45,969 bases of DNA from assembly GCA_032251515.1 (NCBI GenBank), contig JAVVDU010000017.1, forward strand, positions 1 through 45,969, in the 5' to 3' direction. Source of the stretch: Carthagonibacter sp032251515. Its GTDB lineage: Bacteria > Gemmatimonadota > Gemmatimonadetes > Palauibacterales > Palauibacteraceae. This document shows positions 19,382-27,140 of the stretch, one piece after another. The notes beneath the pieces were generated by a model. The model had not been told where the DNA came from. It searched no databases and saw only the letters and a program-made list of their open reading frames with translations. The stretch's first letter is position 1, and each line of letters starts with the position of its first letter. Position numbers and translations under genes: made by a program.

Positions 19382-20416
19382 ATGCGGATTCTGGTCGGCA
19401 CGGACGAGGGCCTGAGCGTCGTCCGGTGGATCGAGGGGGAGCGGTCGGGCCGCGTGGCCGAGCGGCAGTTCGAGGGCCGGCAGGTGTACCGGCTCGCGGC
19501 GGCGGGAACGGCGCTGTGGGCGGTCGTGCCCGACGAGGGGCTGTTCCGGAGCACGGATCGTGGGGACTCCTGGAACCGGGTGACGGAGCCGCCGGAGGGA
19601 CGTCGCGTCCTGAGCTTCGCCGCCGCGGGGCGCGATGGTCGTCGTCTGCTCCTCGGCACGGAGCCGGCGGCGGTATATGCATCGGAGGACGGCGGCGACA
19701 CGTGGAGCGAGCGGCCGGAGTTCCGCGTGCTCGGCGTCCGCGAGGCGTGGCGCGACTACGGTGACCGGGCGGCGCACGTCGAGACGCTGGCCTTCGACCC
19801 GGAGTCGTCGCGGAGGATCTACGCAGGCGTGGAGGTCGGGGGCGCCTACCGCTCCGACGACGACGGCGCGTCGTGGACGGGGATCAACGAGGGCATCCTG
19901 GACGACATCCACGAGATCCAGGCCGACCCGCGGGACCCGTCCCGCCTCCTGGCGGCGACCGGGGGAGGGCTGTTCGTGAGCCGCGACCGGGGTCTGCACT
20001 GGCACCGCCACGACGCCCCGCCGGGAGAGCTCTTCTGCAGCGACCTGGAGCGGGTCGACTTCGCGGGCCCGGCGGCCGCGGCCCCGGCGACGGCCGTGCC
20101 GCCCGCGGGGGCGGGCGGCTCGACGTTCCTGCTCGCCACGGCCGATGGACCGCCGTCCACCTGGGCCGGCGCGCGGGGCAAGGCCGGGGCCCGGCTGTGG
20201 CGCAGCACGGACGGCGGCGCCACCTGGGACGCATGGCCGCTCTCGGGGTTCCGGGACCGCGGGGCGATCACGGCGCTGGCGGCCGATGCCACACAACCGG
20301 CGGCCGTGTTCGCCGGGACGTCGGCGGGGACCCTGTACCACGGGCGCCTGGACTCGGGACGATGGTCGCGCATCGCGTTCGGGCTCGGTCCGGTCCGGAC
20401 CCTGGCGGCGCGGTGA
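19382..20416 (+). CDS. BNR/sortilin-like beta-propeller protein
   Basis: The 344-aa protein starts at an ATG behind GGGGAGAAGAAG and lacks a signal peptide. It holds several BNR/Asp-box-type repeats: LFRSTDRGDSWNRV, VYASEDGGDTWSE, AYRSDDDGASWTGIN, LFVSRDRGLHWHRH and LWRSTDGGATWDAW. These form a VPS10/sialidase-like propeller; glycosidase catalytic residues are not evident. It probably reads a ligand or is a structural protein. A GTG at 20413 overlaps its stop, and the DPP-IV gene follows within 6 bp, so the two are likely co-translated. Confidence 0.85.
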   Translation: MRILVGTDEGLSVVRWIEGERSGRVAERQFEGRQVYRLAAAGTALWAVVPDEGLFRSTDRGDSWNRVTEPPEGRRVLSFAAAGRDGRRLLLGTEPAAVYASEDGGDTWSERPEFRVLGVREAWRDYGDRAAHVETLAFDPESSRRIYAGVEVGGAYRSDDDGASWTGINEGILDDIHEIQADPRDPSRLLAATGGGLFVSRDRGLHWHRHDAPPGELFCSDLERVDFAGPAAAAPATAVPPAGAGGSTFLLATADGPPSTWAGARGKAGARLWRSTDGGATWDAWPLSGFRDRGAITALAADATQPAAVFAGTSAGTLYHGRLDSGRWSRIAFGLGPVRTLAAR

Positions 20417-20421
20417 GCCCG

Positions 20422-22815
20422 ATGCCCCGAGCACGCATGGACCGCGTCCCGGCCCTGTCGGTGGTGACGGGGCTGCTGGCCGCCGTGTGCGCCCTGGCGG
20501 CCGGCCGCCCGCCCGCCGCCACGGCCCAGGGCGTCGCTGCCGGCGAGGCCCGGGCGCCGGCCATGGGCCCCGTCGCCGCGGCCGACACGGGTCTTACCCC
20601 GCACCGGATCTTCGCGACCGGCGATCTCGAGACGTGGACGCCGGATGTCCGCTGGAGCGCGGACGGGACGTCCTGGACCCGCATCGAGCGGGACGCGGAG
20701 GGCCGCACGGAGCTGTGGCGGATCGAGGCGGTCAGCGGCCGGCAGACGAAGGTCGTGTCGGCCCAGGAGCTCGTGCCGGACGGGCGGAGCGGACCGATCG
20801 ACCTGGAGGATCACGTCTTCTCGCCGGACGGGCGGCGGATCCTCCTGTTCGCGGACGCCGAGCGGGTGTGGCGGGACCGCACGCGCGGCGCCTGGTGGGT
20901 GTTCGACATCCCGACGCGCAGCCTGATCCCGACGGCGGCGGACCCCGGCGGGCAGATGTTCGCCAAGTTCTCGCCCGACGGCGATCGGGTCGCCTTCGCG
21001 CGGGATGGCGACCTGTGGGTGACGACGCTGGACACCGGCGAGGTGCGGCGCCTGACGTTCGACGGGTCGGCCACGGTGACGAACGGCACCTCGGACTGGG
21101 TCCACGAGGAGGAGCTGGGGCTGCGCGACGCCTTCGCGTGGAGCCCGGACGGCCGCAGCCTCCTCTACTGGCGCTTCGACGCATCGCCGGTCCCCGTCTT
21201 CCCGCTGCTCGACGTCACGTCGGACGTGTACCCCCGCATCCGCGAGATCCGTTACCCCAAGGCGGGCCACCCGAATTCCGACGTCCGCCTCGGCGTGCTC
21301 GACGTCCGGACGGCCCGCACGACGTGGATCGAGCTGGACGCGGGAGAGGAGACGTACGTGGCCCGGGCGGCGTGGGCCGCCTCGTCGTCGGAGATCCTGG
21401 TGCAGCGCCTCACCCGCCGGCAGGACCGGCTCGACGTGCTGCTGGCCGACGCCGCGACGGGCGTGGCGCGCCTCCTGTTCTCCGAGACCGATGTCGCCTG
21501 GGTCGAGCCGGTGGACGACGTGCCCTGGATCGACGAGGGGAGGCGGTTCCTCTGGGTCAGCCGCCGGGACGGATACCGCCACCTCTACCTGTTCGACAGG
21601 GACGGACGGCTGGTGCGGGGGCTCACCCCGGGTCGGTGGGACGTGACCGGGGTCATCGGGGTGGAGGAGGCGGAGGGCCGGGTCTGGTTCACGGCGGCCT
21701 CGCAGAGCCCGGTGTCGCGGGCCCTGCACCGGGTGGAGCTCGACGGGTCCGCCGCACCGGAGCTCCTGGCCGGTGGCCGGGGGTGGCGAACCGTGCGACC
21801 GGCGCCCGACTTCTCGCTGTACCTGGAGGGCTACTCCACCATCGCGAACCCGCCCCGCTGGACGCTCCGCTCCGGCGCCGATGGGTCGGAGGTCCGGGTG
21901 GTGGAGGACAACGCCGACGTCGCGGCGCGCCTCGAGCAGCTGGACCTGCGGGAGCCGGAGTTCCTCGCCCTCGCGGCCGCGGACGGCACGCCCCTGAACG
22001 GGTGGATCGTAAAGCCGCGGGACTTCGATCCGGGCCGCCGCTACCCGCTTCTTCTCTACGTATACGGGGGACCGGGCTCCCAGACCGTCACGGACGCGTG
22101 GGGCGCCGGACGGCCCGACCGTTACCTGTGGCACCAGTCGCTGGCTCGCCGGGGGGTCCTGGTGGCGAGCTTCGACGGCCGGGGCACCGGCGCGCGGGGC
22201 TGGGACTTCGAGCGCCAGGTGCACGGCCGGCTCGGCCAGCTGGAGACGGCCGACCAGCTCGCGGTGATCCGGGGGCTCGCGGAGCTGCCGTGGGTCGACC
22301 CCGAGCGGATCGGGATCTGGGGCTGGAGCTACGGCGGGATGATGGCGCTGCACGCCGCCTTCCGGGGCGGTGAGGCGGTGCGGGCGGCGATCTCGGTGGC
22401 GCCGGTCACGGACTGGGAGCTGTACGACACGATCTACACGGAACGGTACCTGGGGCTGCCGGCGGAGAACCCGGACGGCTACCGGGCCGGGTCGCCGATC
22501 GGGGCGGCGGCGCGCCTGCGGGCCGCCCTCCTCCTCGTGCACGGGACGGCAGACGACAACGTGCATCCCCAGCATTCCACGCGGCTCGCGGCGGCGCTCA
22601 CCGAGGCGGACCGGCCGTTCCGGATGCACCTGTATCCCGACCGGACCCACGCGATCGAGGGGCCGGCGGCCCGCACGCACCTGTTCAACATGATGACGGA
22701 GTTCGTGCTTCGGGAGCTGGCCGCATTCCGTTCCGGCCGCGCGCCGGGCTTTGGAACCGGCGCCGCCGGGCCGTCCCGCGATCCGGTCGGCCTCCCGGGG
22801 CTCGGACTGCGCTGA
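20422..22815 (+). CDS. Dipeptidyl peptidase IV-like serine peptidase (S9B)
   Basis: The 797-aa secreted protein has a signal peptide (ending about residue 34, ATAQ), a beta-propeller domain (FSPDGDRVAFARDGDLWV, FAWSPDGRSLLYWRFD, DVPWIDEGRRFLWVSRRDG) and a C-terminal alpha/beta-hydrolase. The triad is visible: Ser636 in WGWSYGG, Asp711 in HGTADDN and His743 in DRTHAIEG. The 32-residue Asp-His spacing matches human DPP-IV. These enzymes remove N-terminal Xaa-Pro or Xaa-Ala dipeptides from peptides in the periplasm. Alternative starts are GTG 20413 (4-bp overlap with the upstream stop) and ATG 20437. Confidence 0.93.
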   Translation: MPRARMDRVPALSVVTGLLAAVCALAAGRPPAATAQGVAAGEARAPAMGPVAAADTGLTPHRIFATGDLETWTPDVRWSADGTSWTRIERDAEGRTELWRIEAVSGRQTKVVSAQELVPDGRSGPIDLEDHVFSPDGRRILLFADAERVWRDRTRGAWWVFDIPTRSLIPTAADPGGQMFAKFSPDGDRVAFARDGDLWVTTLDTGEVRRLTFDGSATVTNGTSDWVHEEELGLRDAFAWSPDGRSLLYWRFDASPVPVFPLLDVTSDVYPRIREIRYPKAGHPNSDVRLGVLDVRTARTTWIELDAGEETYVARAAWAASSSEILVQRLTRRQDRLDVLLADAATGVARLLFSETDVAWVEPVDDVPWIDEGRRFLWVSRRDGYRHLYLFDRDGRLVRGLTPGRWDVTGVIGVEEAEGRVWFTAASQSPVSRALHRVELDGSAAPELLAGGRGWRTVRPAPDFSLYLEGYSTIANPPRWTLRSGADGSEVRVVEDNADVAARLEQLDLREPEFLALAAADGTPLNGWIVKPRDFDPGRRYPLLLYVYGGPGSQTVTDAWGAGRPDRYLWHQSLARRGVLVASFDGRGTGARGWDFERQVHGRLGQLETADQLAVIRGLAELPWVDPERIGIWGWSYGGMMALHAAFRGGEAVRAAISVAPVTDWELYDTIYTERYLGLPAENPDGYRAGSPIGAAARLRAALLLVHGTADDNVHPQHSTRLAAALTEADRPFRMHLYPDRTHAIEGPAARTHLFNMMTEFVLRELAAFRSGRAPGFGTGAAGPSRDPVGLPGLGLR

Positions 22816-22831
22816 GCGAGGCGGCCGGCAC

Positions 22832-23473
22832 GTGCGGATCTCGGAGATCTTCCTGTCGATCCAGGGCGAGTCTTCGTGGGCGGGGCGTCCCTGCGTGTTC
22901 GTCCGCACCACGGGCTGCAACCTCCGCTGCACGTGGTGCGACACGGCCTACGCGTTCCACGGCGGCCGTGACCTGGCCGTGGAGGAGATCCTCGCCGAGG
23001 TGGAACGGCTCGGCGGAGACGTACGCCTGGTGGAGCTGACCGGCGGCGAGCCGCTGCTCCAGAAGGATATCGGCGACCTGGCCGGCCGGCTCCTGGCGCG
23101 CGACTACACGGTCCTGTGCGAGACGTCGGGCAGCCTCCCGGTGGACCGCCTGCCGGAGGCAGTCGTGAAGATCGTCGACGTGAAGTGCCCGGGCAGCGGC
23201 GAGTCGGAGGCGAACGACTGGGGCAACCTCGCGCGGCTGGACCCCGGCCGGGACGAACTGAAGTTCGTGATCGCGCACCAGGAGGACTACGAGTGGGCGG
23301 TGGCGCGGTTGCGCGAGCACGACCTCGCGCGCTTCACGGTCCACTTCTCGCCGGCGTTCGGAGAGCTGGAGAACCGGACGCTCGCGGAGTGGATCCTCGC
23401 CGACCGGCTTCCGGTCCGCCTCAACCTGCAGGTCCACAAGTACGTCTGGGAACCGTCGGCCCGGGGGGTGTGA
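22832..23473 (+). CDS. queE: 7-carboxy-7-deazaguanine synthase (radical SAM)
   Basis: The 213-aa protein starts at GTG (22832). It has the QueE N-terminus ISEIFLSIQGESSWAGRP, the radical-SAM cysteine motif CNLRCTWCDT, ELTGGEPLLQ, and VDVKCPGSGE. It converts 6-carboxytetrahydropterin to 7-carboxy-7-deazaguanine in queuosine precursor synthesis. QueC, QueD and QueF are not in the window. It closely follows the peptidase gene (16 bp). Confidence 0.93.
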   Translation: MRISEIFLSIQGESSWAGRPCVFVRTTGCNLRCTWCDTAYAFHGGRDLAVEEILAEVERLGGDVRLVELTGGEPLLQKDIGDLAGRLLARDYTVLCETSGSLPVDRLPEAVVKIVDVKCPGSGESEANDWGNLARLDPGRDELKFVIAHQEDYEWAVARLREHDLARFTVHFSPAFGELENRTLAEWILADRLPVRLNLQVHKYVWEPSARGV

Positions 23474-23597
23474 CGGTCCGATCTTTCGGCGGCATACCGG
23501 GGTACCTAGTTTCAGCGCGTGCCGTGCCGCCCGACCGAGAGCGAGCCGCCGGCCCCTCCGGCGGCCGGGTGCCGCGGCCAGACAAGGAGAGCGTATC

Positions 23598-23999
23598 ATG
23601 AGGCGGAGCACTTCGTTGGCGATGTTCGTCGCCATGCTGCTCGCTGGGGCCGGTACCCTCGGCGCCCAGGAGGCACAGGAGGCGGCGAAGCCCACCGTCC
23701 CGTCGCACGACATGGCGGGCAAGGAGAACTGCGTGATGTGTCACAAGGTGGAAGGTGGCATGGCCGCCCTCCCCGCCGCGCACGAGGGCCTCGCGGTCGA
23801 GACCTGCACGCTGTGCCACGCCGAGACCTCGCCCATGCAGTCGGGCAACGCCCCGCCGGCGATCCCGCACGACCTGGCGGGCAAGGAGAACTGCGCCATG
23901 TGCCACAAGGCCGGGGTCATGGGCGCCGCGAAGATTCCCGAGAACCACGGCGAGGTGGCGAACGAGCTCTGCGGCACCTGCCACAAGCCCTCCGCCTGA
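23598..23999 (+). CDS. Four-heme periplasmic cytochrome c with internal duplication
   Basis: The 133-aa protein starts at an ATG with AAGGAGAG upstream. A signal peptide ends at about residue 23 (TLGAQ). Four CXXCH sites are present (CVMCH, CTLCH, CAMCH, CGTCH) in two repeats of the form HD-AGKENC-MCHK followed by a second CXXCH about 40 residues later, so the gene arose by duplication of a diheme unit. It is probably a soluble electron carrier. It is convergent with the 16-heme gene and sits at the edge of the cytochrome island. The last gene on the same strand, queE, is unrelated. Confidence 0.92.
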   Translation: MRRSTSLAMFVAMLLAGAGTLGAQEAQEAAKPTVPSHDMAGKENCVMCHKVEGGMAALPAAHEGLAVETCTLCHAETSPMQSGNAPPAIPHDLAGKENCAMCHKAGVMGAAKIPENHGEVANELCGTCHKPSA

Positions 24000-24066
24000 C
24001 CTGCCGCGACGGGCGGGAGAGTCCCCGGAGCCGGTTCCCGGGGTCGCCCCGCCAGCGGCAGCGAAG

Positions 24067-24097
24067 AGCCCCCCGCGGCACGGAACCGCGGGGGGCT
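24067..24097. terminator. Strong bidirectional stem-loop
   Basis: A 12-bp perfect stem pairs 24067-24078 (AGCCCCCCGCGG) with 24086-24097 (CCGCGGGGGGCT) around a 7-nt loop. It lies between the convergent four-heme and 16-heme cytochrome genes and probably terminates both transcripts, although the downstream T-run is weak. Confidence 0.75.
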
Positions 24098-24144
24098 TCG
24101 TTCATCCCGGCGACGGGCGCGCGCCGCCCGCGTCCGCCCCGCCG

Positions 24145-25524
24145 TCAGAACGTTCCGCTGAAGTGGCAGATCGTGCAGGAGGCGCGCGCCTTGTCCCCGT
24201 CCACGTCGAAGTCCGGCCCGTGCGGATTGATCCGGAACCCTTCCTTCGCGGAGTGGCACGTCAGGCAGCTCGACTGCGAGTGGCAGCTGGCGCAGGCGTC
24301 GAGCCCCTGGCGGGCCGCCCGTCCGTGCGACTGGAACCAGTCGGGCTGGGCGTCGTGGAACGCGGCGTTCCGCTGCCCGGGCGCCTGGGCGAAGCCCTGG
24401 GTGGCGTGGCAGTCGCGGCAGAAGGCCTCGTTCGAATGGCAGTCGGAGCAGTTCTGGGTGCGCGACCAGGCGTCGGCTCCGTGCCGCGACACGAAGTCCG
24501 TCGGATGGAAGGACGGGCTGCCCGAACCATCGTGGCAGTCGACGCAGTAGGACTCGGCGTGGCACGCGGCGCACTTCGGCAGGGACGCCACGGCGGCTTC
24601 TCCGTGCGCCACGGCGAAGTTCGGTCCGTGCCCCGGGATCGCCGGTCGGCCCGGTGTCGGTATGCGTGCCGCCGACGTGGCGGCGAGAGGCTCCGCGATC
24701 ACGGGCCCGGTGTCGACGTGGCAGGTCGTGCAGGTCTCCTGCGTGTGGCAGGTGCCGCAGCCTGTCGCGGATTCCGCCATCGCGGCGCCGTGCGTGAACG
24801 GCCAGTCCGACGCCTGGTGGCTCGCCGGGACGGGCGGCGTCCATTCCGCGGCGGTCGCCAGCGAGGCGACGCGCGCGTCCGGCTCCAGCGCGAGGATGGG
24901 CTCCAGCTCCCCGGCGTTCGCGTGGCAGGCCGTGCAGCTCTCCCGGGCGTGACAGACGGCGCACGTCTCCACGGCCCGCGCCGCGTCCCCGCCGTGATTG
25001 GACAGGAAATCCGGTGCCGCGTGGCTCGGCGGAGCAGGGAATGCCGCGATCCGCTCGGCCGGGATGCCGGGAGCGTCCGTCAGGCGCAGGTGGCACTGGG
25101 CGCAGTCGTTGTCGGCCGCCAGGTGTTCCTCGGCGGACGGGGCGTGGCACGTCTTGCAGTTCTCGAACGCCGCGGCCCGGACCTCCATGGTCCCGCTGGT
25201 GCCCGGGACCTGGTGGCAGGCGCCGCACGGCAGCTCCGGGTGTCCTGGGTGGACGGTGCGGAGGTTTCCGGGCTCGGCGGGCGTGGGACCGTCCCACGAC
25301 ACCTCGGGCGCGGTCTGGCCATCGTGACAGGCGCGGCAGGTCTCCGGCGCGACCGAGACGAACCGGGCCGGGTCGCCGGACTCGATCCCCTCGTGACAGG
25401 CCGTGCAGACGGGAAACAGCCCCGCGTGACGGGCGTGCGGAAAGCTCTCCTGCCGGGGCAGCGACAGGAGCGCTCCGGCGCCCGCCACGAGCGCCACGGC
25501 ACCGGTCAGAATCGCGCGCTTCAT
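24145..25524 (-). CDS. Sixteen-heme periplasmic cytochrome c
   Basis: The 459-aa protein starts at an ATG with GGAGG about 7 nt upstream. The first A of that ATG is also the last base of the upstream barrel gene's stop codon, so the pair is translationally coupled. A signal or membrane segment covers residues 4-23. Sixteen CXXCH sites follow (CTACH, CRACH, CGACH, CKTCH, CAQCH, CAVCH, CTACH, CGTCH, CTTCH, CAACH, CVDCH, CSDCH, CRDCH, CASCH, CLTCH, CTICH), about one heme per 28 residues. It has little other domain and should be a rigid heme wire. Its partner is probably the adjacent barrel, analogous to the cytochrome of porin-cytochrome conduits; that role is inferred from the arrangement. Confidence 0.93.
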   Translation of the reverse strand: MKRAILTGAVALVAGAGALLSLPRQESFPHARHAGLFPVCTACHEGIESGDPARFVSVAPETCRACHDGQTAPEVSWDGPTPAEPGNLRTVHPGHPELPCGACHQVPGTSGTMEVRAAAFENCKTCHAPSAEEHLAADNDCAQCHLRLTDAPGIPAERIAAFPAPPSHAAPDFLSNHGGDAARAVETCAVCHARESCTACHANAGELEPILALEPDARVASLATAAEWTPPVPASHQASDWPFTHGAAMAESATGCGTCHTQETCTTCHVDTGPVIAEPLAATSAARIPTPGRPAIPGHGPNFAVAHGEAAVASLPKCAACHAESYCVDCHDGSGSPSFHPTDFVSRHGADAWSRTQNCSDCHSNEAFCRDCHATQGFAQAPGQRNAAFHDAQPDWFQSHGRAARQGLDACASCHSQSSCLTCHSAKEGFRINPHGPDFDVDGDKARASCTICHFSGTF

Positions 25525-26993
25525 CAGTAGCCTCCGATCCCGCGCATGGACGTCCGCGGCGCGGGCCTGGATCCGAACCGCCAGGCGATCGAGAGATGGG
25601 CCCGCGGCTGGGTCCAGTCCTCGACGCTGGGTCGATTGTCGTAGGTCAGCCGGTAGAGCGCGGCCGCTCCGCTGAACGTCAGGGCCCCGACGTTCCACGA
25701 CGCATCCACGCCGCCGCCCGTGCCCACCTGTTCGCCGATGCGGAACTCCCCGAACGTCTTGGTCGAGTTGAAGAACAGCGCGACGCGGCCGGCGTCGTCG
25801 AACCGGCGGCCGACCGTGAGGTCACCGCCGTACCGGGCCGCGCCGAAGGTCGTCTCGGAGCGGTAGCCGCCGTCCACGAACCACGGCCCGCGCGACCAGC
25901 GTCCGCCGCCGTACAGCCGCCAGCCGTCGCTCTCGATGTCCGCGAACTCCACCCCGGCTTCCGTCTCGTCGTAGTCGCGGTATCCGCCGCCCACCTCGAG
26001 CGTCAGCCCCGACCCGGCGTGCGTCCAGGTGAGCAGGCCGCGCCCCTCGTTGAAGGCCACCGGATCGAAGGCGCTCCAGATCGTCCAGTACTCGAAGAAC
26101 GGCAGGTAGTGGCGACCCTCGAGCAGCAGACCGAACCCGCCGGCGATCGGTGACGAGGCTTGGAAGCGGATGTCGTTGAATTCCTCGCCGATCAGGTCGT
26201 AGGTGGCGGAGCCGTCCAGCGTGGCGGGACCCACCAGCGCCCGCAGGGTGCCGCCGACCCGTTCCGAGTGGAGCGCGGCGCGATCCGAGCGGATCTCCCG
26301 CTGGTAGAAGCCGCTCGCGAAGAAGGTCCGCGCGACGTCGAGTCCCGCCTCGAACCCGTAGATGAGGGCCCGGTCGTCGGGTGCGAATTCGTCCACGTCG
26401 GCGAGAAGGTCGCCGTCGCGCGGCGCGTCGAGGCCCGGTCCCAGTCCCCAGCCGCCGTACGCCTCCACCCGCACCGGCCCGAGGCCGGCCCAGGTCAGGG
26501 AGCCGCCGTCGAAGTTGCGGTACCCGAGCGGGCTGGACCGGACGATCCTGCCGGCCCGGGCGCGCAGCCCGGACTGCTGATAGCTCACGTAGGCCGTGAT
26601 CGCCTCGATCTCTTCGCCCCCGCGCGGCCAGCCGTCGTCGCTGGCCACCCGGCCGCGGAGCTGCGTGTGAAGCGACAGCCCCTGGATGCCCGGCCAGGCG
26701 GTCAGCCGGAGGTCCTGGTACACGGGCGTGATCGTCTCGGTGTCGTCGATGCTGCCGAACCAGCGACAGAAGTCGCCTTCCAGGCAGGTGACGATCGTCC
26801 CGTCCGGAAGGCGGCGCTGCAGGCCCGATCCCGGGACGGCCGATTCGGCCAGACTGTCCCGTTCCAGGCCCTGGAAGCCCACCACGTCGGCGCGGACGCG
26901 GAGCTCTCCGCTGTACCCCTGCGCGAGGAGGGGAAGAGGAGACAGAAAAATCAGCCCGAGGACGGGCCCCAGCACACGGCGGTGGACGTTCAT
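25524..26993 (-). CDS. Outer-membrane beta-barrel protein, candidate cytochrome-conduit porin
   Basis: The 489-aa protein begins at ATG 26993 (GGAGCAGG upstream) and has a signal peptide ending at LLAQG. The rest is rich in alternating hydrophobic/polar strands with many aromatic girdle residues (LSLHTQLRGRVAS, RVEAYGGWGLGPG, GLTLEVGGGYRDYDE, WFVDGGYRSETTF, RVALFFNST), typical of a barrel of perhaps 16-20 strands. A CX5C pair sits near the N-terminus (TCLEGDFC). It is shorter than MtrB/PioB-type porins (usually about 700-800 aa) and I cannot assign it to that family. The one-base stop/start overlap with the 16-heme gene is the main argument for a conduit role. It could instead be an unrelated porin. 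Confidence 0.8.
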   Translation of the reverse strand: MNVHRRVLGPVLGLIFLSPLPLLAQGYSGELRVRADVVGFQGLERDSLAESAVPGSGLQRRLPDGTIVTCLEGDFCRWFGSIDDTETITPVYQDLRLTAWPGIQGLSLHTQLRGRVASDDGWPRGGEEIEAITAYVSYQQSGLRARAGRIVRSSPLGYRNFDGGSLTWAGLGPVRVEAYGGWGLGPGLDAPRDGDLLADVDEFAPDDRALIYGFEAGLDVARTFFASGFYQREIRSDRAALHSERVGGTLRALVGPATLDGSATYDLIGEEFNDIRFQASSPIAGGFGLLLEGRHYLPFFEYWTIWSAFDPVAFNEGRGLLTWTHAGSGLTLEVGGGYRDYDETEAGVEFADIESDGWRLYGGGRWSRGPWFVDGGYRSETTFGAARYGGDLTVGRRFDDAGRVALFFNSTKTFGEFRIGEQVGTGGGVDASWNVGALTFSGAAALYRLTYDNRPSVEDWTQPRAHLSIAWRFGSRPAPRTSMRGIGGY

Positions 26994-27140
26994 GTCGCCT
27001 GCTCCGGCAGGTCTCAGTGTCAGTGAACCGAAGAAGTCCCCGCGAGTTCCAACAAACTGCGTGCCGCGCGGGCCGGCAACAAGGGCGGCGGGGCGGTCCG
27101 GGCCCGGCGGCAACCGGACCCGGCCTTCGCCGTCGCCCGC

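Noticed and set aside
25524..26993. Naming the barrel mtrB or pioB
   Set aside because: Length is too short and I cannot see the family's features; only gene order supports a conduit role.
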